Source: Bacillota bacterium (lineage in GTDB: Bacteria; Bacillota; Clostridia; Lachnospirales; Lachnospiraceae). From it: 57,221 bases of DNA. The stretch's first letter is position 1. The number at the start of each line of letters is the position of its first letter. The translations under genes and the position numbers were made by a program. Under the pieces are notes generated by a model. It searched no databases. It was not told where the DNA came from and saw only the letters and a program-made list of their open reading frames with translations. Location: positions 1 through 57,221 of the forward strand of contig JAEWAK010000061.1 of the NCBI GenBank assembly GCA_023391695.1, given 5' to 3'. Below, piece by piece: positions 53,284-57,221 of this stretch.

Positions 53284-54051
53284 TTATAGCTGATCTCCTG
53301 TAAATAATATATGAAGTTTCCCATTCTTATCCTGTACTATTTGGGATTCAACTTGATAGACTTCAAAAATTCTCTCTGGGGTTAATATCTTGTTTGTTTC
53401 ACCCTGTGCGATTACTCTTCCCTCTTTCATAATATATAGGTAATCACAGTACATGGCGGCAATATTTAAATCATGCATAGCTGCAAATATGGTGATATCT
53501 TGTTTTTTTAAGATTCTCATTAATTGCAGTTGATATGTAATATCCAAATGATTAGTTGGCTCATCGAGTATGAGTGTCCTCGCGTCTTGAGCTAATGCCC
53601 TTGCTAAGAGTACCCTTTGTTGTTCCCCACCAGATAATGTTGCAAATTCTCTTTCCAAAAATTCCAACATATTCACACTCTCCAACACTTTTTCAACAAT
53701 TTGATAATCTTTTAGCGTATCTCTTTCCAGCAATCTTTTGTGCGGGGCTCTTCCCATCATTACAATATCTTTTACTTTAAAATCAAACTGGTAAGAATTG
53801 TGCTGTGCCATAACTGATATGTACTTTGATGATTCTTTTACGCTATAACTATTCAGAGGTTTATCTTCCAGCCATATGGTCCCTATTTGGGGTTTAAGTA
53901 CACGGTATATACATTTTAATAAAGTTGATTTCCCACATCCGTTTGGACCGATTATTCCAGTAAAACTTTTCCTTCGTAACTGAATTTCCACACTATCTAA
54001 TACATTTTTATGTCCATAGGAATAGGTTAGGTCTTCTACCTTTATACTCAT
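53284..54051 (-). CDS. btuD: Corrinoid ABC transporter ATP-binding protein
   Basis: ATPase of 255 residues of the FecE/BtuD family. Walker A is GPNGCGKST near 36-44, the signature LSGGEQQR near 140, and Walker B RTLILDEPTNHLD near 158-170. It overlaps the permease gene by 4 bp. Sequence alone would allow iron-siderophore transport, but the upstream cobalamin riboswitch points to vitamin B12 or other corrinoids. The symbol is given by context. Confidence 0.85.
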   Translation of the reverse strand: MSIKVEDLTYSYGHKNVLDSVEIQLRRKSFTGIIGPNGCGKSTLLKCIYRVLKPQIGTIWLEDKPLNSYSVKESSKYISVMAQHNSYQFDFKVKDIVMMGRAPHKRLLERDTLKDYQIVEKVLESVNMLEFLEREFATLSGGEQQRVLLARALAQDARTLILDEPTNHLDITYQLQLMRILKKQDITIFAAMHDLNIAAMYCDYLYIMKEGRVIAQGETNKILTPERIFEVYQVESQIVQDKNGKLHILFTGDQL

Positions 54052-55115
54052 GTTTTCTTCCCTCCAATTCCATATGACTTACGTAACATAAGAATTACAA
54101 AACAAGGCGCACCTATTAAAGAAATTAGTATACCGATTGGTAACTCGGAATGTTTTAGTATGACCCGACTTGCTACATCTGCCCATACCAGGAATATACC
54201 TCCTACAAGTGCACTGGTTGGTATTAATTTCTTATGATCAGTTCCAGTGACCATACGAACTGCATGGGGGATAATTAATCCTACAAATCCAATTATACCA
54301 GAAGAAAAAACGGCAAAGCCCACCATAATAGATACCAATATAAGGTATAGTATTCTTACAGCTCTTAGGTCTGTTCCCAGAGTAATTGCCGTATCTTCCC
54401 CTAATAGCATTAGATTGAGATTCCTTGCTTGTGTCCAAAAAAACAAGGCTCCTAAAATCATAATTGGTAATACCACCTTGACAATGCCCCATTTTGCACC
54501 GGCTAAACTACCCATAGTCCAGAAGGTAACTTCTGTAGCAGCATTTCGATCATTTGCAATATATAGCACAAAATTGGAAAAGGCAGAACAAATGGAACCA
54601 ACTGCCATTCCCGCTAATATAAGCTTTCCTGTCTTTGCTTTTCCTCCGAGGTTAGATAAGCTAATTACCAAGAAAGAAGAACCAAGAGCACCCAAAAAGG
54701 CCATAACTCCTGTAAAATTATTACCAAACAGACTTCCTATTCCCAGCATAATCGCCAGTGTTGCCCCAAAAGAAGCTCCCGAGGAAATGCCTAATACATA
54801 GGGATCAGCCAAAGGATTTTTTACAACTGCCTGCATAACGTCTCCACAGACAGATAGTCCAATTCCAATTGCGATTGCAAGTAGTACCCTGGGAAAACGA
54901 ATCAGCCACACAACATCATGAATTGCACCTGACGAGAATGCCTCGTATTGCTCTAAATGAAATAATTTGTAAAATAAAATCCCATAGACCTGACTAACTG
55001 TAATTTCTGCATTCCCAAAGGTAATTGCAGTTAGCACTGAAAGTATAAGCACTACAATCAATCCCAGATAACATAGGCCCCAAAATAAGTTTCCTGCTTT
55101 TTTTCCTGTTTTCAT
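54048..55115 (-). CDS. btuC: Corrinoid ABC transporter permease, FecCD family
   Basis: Permease of 355 residues with about ten membrane segments. Family motifs include NPLADPYVLGISSGASFGAT near residue 95, GEDTAITLGTDL near 235 and FVGLIIPHAVRM near 275. It starts 2 bp after the binding-protein stop and overlaps the ATPase gene by 4 bp. Assigned to corrinoid uptake through the shared riboswitch. Confidence 0.87.
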   Translation of the reverse strand: MKTGKKAGNLFWGLCYLGLIVVLILSVLTAITFGNAEITVSQVYGILFYKLFHLEQYEAFSSGAIHDVVWLIRFPRVLLAIAIGIGLSVCGDVMQAVVKNPLADPYVLGISSGASFGATLAIMLGIGSLFGNNFTGVMAFLGALGSSFLVISLSNLGGKAKTGKLILAGMAVGSICSAFSNFVLYIANDRNAATEVTFWTMGSLAGAKWGIVKVVLPIMILGALFFWTQARNLNLMLLGEDTAITLGTDLRAVRILYLILVSIMVGFAVFSSGIIGFVGLIIPHAVRMVTGTDHKKLIPTSALVGGIFLVWADVASRVILKHSELPIGILISLIGAPCFVILMLRKSYGIGGKKT

Positions 55116-55117
55116 AC

Positions 55118-56233
55118 CTATTTTATTTCAATATTTGGATATAATCCCTGAGCAAGTGTCACAATACCATCTTTAGTTCGAGTCGTACTTGCATACATTT
55201 CGCTTAACATAATTGGCACCACTCTACTATTTTGTGCGGCACTTAAACTTGCCATGGATTCATCCTTAAGAAATACATCTAACTTTTCCTGTTTTAATTT
55301 TTCTGCATCGTCTCCCTCATAAGGCATATATACAACAAAAATAACATCCGGATTTAAAGCTATTATATCTTCTTTCCCTAAATCACTGCCATCTTCTTTG
55401 GCTAATATACCACCTAAAGTAGTAACCATATCACCGCCTAAACTACTTGCCCCATAATTTGTAAAAGTAGAATCATAAGACTCTAAAATCAGCACAGATG
55501 GTTTTTTCTCCTGTTTTGATGCTACTTCTGTTACCGCTTCAACGGTATCCTTCATATCCTTTACAATGGACTCCGCTTTATCTTGTACATCAAAAATTAA
55601 ACCCAGGTTTAAAATATCCCTGTACTCATTTTCCAGTGTTCTATCATAAGAAACCTCTCCGGTAGCCGGTCTTGTATTACTATTAATATAAGTATTAGTG
55701 CCTTTTTCTATCCAAGCCGATGCATCTCCCAAGGTCTTTTCTTTGAAAAGAGAACCCCATGATAAAATCATATCTGGTTCCAGCATTGTTACGGATTCTA
55801 ATGAAGGAGTAAATTCGTCCAAATAGTTTGTTTTTGAAAATGCAGCTTTTAAGGAATCTGGTACTTCATTATCTAATCCAGCCGTTGCAATGATGCGTTC
55901 TTCAAGACCTAATGCTAATAGGGTTTCAATACTTCCTTGATACACGGCCAGTACTTTTTCAGGTGCCTTTTCATAAGTAGTTTCTAATTCTTTTCCATCG
56001 GTTCCATATGTGGTTATAGTCACAGGATACTCTGTTCTTTTTTCCTTTGCTACACCTTCTTCACTTCTTGAATCCTCTTGGTCTTGCACCGTATTATCCC
56101 TATTATCTTCGATAATTTTTTCTGCATCTTTTCTGCCAGTATCTTCATTTGTTGCATTGGATCCACAGCCTGTCAATGTGAATAAAAGCATGATAGCCAA
56201 TAATAAATTAGCAATTCTTTTCTTGTTTCTCAT
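55118..56233 (-). CDS. btuF: Corrinoid ABC transporter substrate-binding lipoprotein
   Basis: BtuF/FhuD-type binding protein of 371 residues. The signal peptide ends LTGC at about residue 23; a charged, Asp/Glu-rich linker runs to about 70. The two lobes follow with KVLAVYQGSIETLLALGLEERI and ALNPDVIFVVYMPYEG, joined by a long backbone helix. GGAG lies 12 bases before the ATG. First gene of the operon behind a cobalamin riboswitch. Confidence 0.87.
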   Translation of the reverse strand: MRNKKRIANLLLAIMLLFTLTGCGSNATNEDTGRKDAEKIIEDNRDNTVQDQEDSRSEEGVAKEKRTEYPVTITTYGTDGKELETTYEKAPEKVLAVYQGSIETLLALGLEERIIATAGLDNEVPDSLKAAFSKTNYLDEFTPSLESVTMLEPDMILSWGSLFKEKTLGDASAWIEKGTNTYINSNTRPATGEVSYDRTLENEYRDILNLGLIFDVQDKAESIVKDMKDTVEAVTEVASKQEKKPSVLILESYDSTFTNYGASSLGGDMVTTLGGILAKEDGSDLGKEDIIALNPDVIFVVYMPYEGDDAEKLKQEKLDVFLKDESMASLSAAQNSRVVPIMLSEMYASTTRTKDGIVTLAQGLYPNIEIK

Positions 56234-56298
56234 GATAATTTTTTTCTCCTAGTTTTATTATTGAATGAACAACTCCATTTCCTAAAACAAAGAAAAAA

Positions 56299-56575
56299 GT
56301 GTCTGTATACACAGGCACCACAAAGAAGACCATTCAGTAATTATTTTACCTTTAGTCTTCTAGATGGTTACTTTGCTCGGAAGCATCATCGTTCTTCTAC
56401 ATAAAGCAGGTTTCCTGACTTGATTTTCAACATCCTCTTTTCCTTCTCATAGCTTTGCTACAATGGATTAATAAAGAAGGACTCCTTTCTTACAGTGACC
56501 GGATCGTTCAGGTTTCTCACCTGATTCCCTTTTAAAAACACCAAATTTTTTTTCCTGGTGTTTCACTTTATATAG
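56299..56575 (-). ncRNA. Cobalamin riboswitch with terminator
   Basis: Read on the minus strand, conserved elements come in order: AAAAGGGAATCAGGTG, then CGGTCACTGTAAGAAAGGAG, then GTCAGGAAACCTGC (56419-56406), which is the B12-box region. A transcription terminator follows: GTGcCTGT/ACAGaCAC at 56299-56318 with a run of six T (56298-56293), shortly before btuF. An upstream AGAAGAC/GTCTTCT pair could be part of the antiterminator switch. Corrinoid binding should promote termination, repressing uptake. P1 limits are approximate. Confidence 0.9.
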
Positions 56576-56779
56576 TATTCAATTCCTAAACATACTATCA
56601 TTATAGCGTTTTTTTGTCAACTTTTAAAGAACTTTCTCATTATCTATCTGCGAATCATTTAAATTTTAATTGATTAACCTTGTATAATTTATATCTTGAC
56701 TGTCAAGCCAGTCTGATAATCAAATCTGTCAATCCTTAGACACTGTAACCCCTTCTCTTGTACATACGGATCAAAGAAA

Positions 56780-56818
56780 GCTTATTCAGGATGCTCATTA
56801 TGAGAACCCTGAATAAGC
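56780..56818 (-). terminator. Terminator of the GH64-like gene
   Basis: GCTTATTCAGG pairs perfectly with CCTGAATAAGC, with an inner CTCA/TGAG stem; on the minus strand it is followed by TTTCTTTG. About 90-125 bases past the GH64-like stop. Confidence 0.7.
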
Positions 56819-56904
56819 TCAAGATGATATTTTTAAATATATTGAATTATACTATAATACCAAACGTACGACAGCCCCTTTTTTGTTAAGTTTTAAAAAA
56901 GTTA

Positions 56905-57221
56905 TTACCAGCCGATGTTGATGATGGCGCCTCTAGGACTGATACCGTGAATAGTAGAACTCTGGTCGTTCACATCGTCATAGCAGAAGCCGTATGCTTT
57001 GGCGTTCAAACTGTGAGCATGAAAGAATTTGGAATAATAATCAGCAGGTCCAGTTTGATAGTAAGTAGAAGGATTATTCAAGTTAGCCGTATTTCCCATA
57101 ACATGACGATGGAAAGCAGCGCAAATCTGTGCTTGAAGCACCTTTTCAATTTCATTTCCGGTTGCCAGTGCGCCTGCACCTCCCCAGACCTCTTCACTGG
57201 TAGGTTTATTCACACGGTAAA
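56905..57221 (-). CDS. GH64-like beta-1,3-glucanase, C-terminal part (runs off the window)
   Basis: The 3' part, about 105 codons, of a gene that continues past the window edge; the frame is open to 57221. It reads GGAGALATGNEIEKVLQAQI, AAFHRHVMGN, NPSTYYQTGPADYYSKFFHA and KAYGFCYDDVNDQSS, matching the end of GH64 laminaripentaose-producing beta-1,3-glucanases with their thaumatin-like fold. It is probably secreted and belongs functionally with GH16 and GH18 in fungal-wall breakdown. The N-terminus is not visible. Confidence 0.75.
   Translation of the reverse strand, partial: YRVNKPTSEEVWGGAGALATGNEIEKVLQAQICAAFHRHVMGNTANLNNPSTYYQTGPADYYSKFFHAHSLNAKAYGFCYDDVNDQSSTIHGISPRGAIINIGW

Noticed and set aside
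54247..54801. 184-codon plus-strand frame opposite the BtuC-like gene
   Set aside because: A shadow of a well-supported permease gene on the other strand.
53284..56233. Iron-siderophore transporter
   Set aside because: The protein families allow it, but the clear cobalamin riboswitch favours corrinoid uptake.

Overview
The window looks like a chromosomal stretch from a low-GC, Gram-positive, anaerobic, polysaccharide-degrading Clostridia member, most likely Lachnospiraceae (Lachnoclostridium/Anaerocolumna-like). The reasons are strong AGGAGG-type ribosome binding sites with several TTG/GTG starts, three CUT1 sugar ABC operons that each lack their own ATPase, YesM/YesN-type two-component pairs, many secreted glycoside hydrolases (GHs), and a corrinoid transporter behind a cobalamin riboswitch. 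Species is inferred, not read. No tRNA, rRNA, CRISPR array or intact transposase was found.

Layout. 1-1.45 kb: structured non-coding DNA, then a divergent SDR oxidoreductase / HxlR regulator pair. 1.5-11 kb: a beta-L-arabinofuranoside locus (GH127, two permeases, binding protein, YesM kinase, YesN regulator). 11-16 kb: unrelated small genes (FakA-like domain protein, YARHG lipoprotein, GNAT, ACR3-like permease, AAA ATPase, VOC protein) and decayed DNA. 16.6-20.3 kb: secreted GH23 and GH18 enzymes behind a sigma-70 family factor. 20.3-22.4 kb: an orphan AtpI-like membrane protein with an elaborate upstream region, and a CheX-like gene with a 57-residue neighbour. 22.7-25.1 kb: a large secreted protein with a three-repeat C-terminus. 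25.8-34.7 kb: a rhamnoside locus (GH78, Lpl-type permeases and binding protein, two paralogous AraC regulators). 35-44 kb: a third sugar locus (permeases, binding protein, divergent YesM/YesN pair, GH2). 44.3-46.9 kb: secreted GH16 and a second GH23, with a GH18 tail remnant. 47-52.2 kb: an FtsX-type ABC transporter with a BceS-like kinase/regulator pair and a small HTH protein, apparently richer in GC. 52.3-56.6 kb: an MBL-fold pseudogene, then the riboswitch-controlled BtuFCD-like operon with a CGGC-domain gene. The window ends inside a GH64-like gene.

How the parts fit. The three CUT1 loci pair exo-acting GHs (GH127, GH78, GH2) with importers and dedicated regulators, as expected for arabinose-, rhamnose- and uronate-containing side chains of pectin or arabinogalactan. 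All three binding-protein genes have a near-perfect palindrome upstream and at least one stem-loop between binding-protein and permease genes. The second theme is a fungal-wall-type set (GH18, GH23, GH16, GH64) whose members share an N-terminal CBM5/12 and, in three of them, a two-motif beta-gamma-crystallin domain. The most informative structural observation is that the two GH23 loci look like reciprocal, overlapping pieces of one ancestral GH18-GH23-GH16 cluster: one copy keeps GH18 and only a GH16 tail, the other keeps GH16 and only a GH18 tail.
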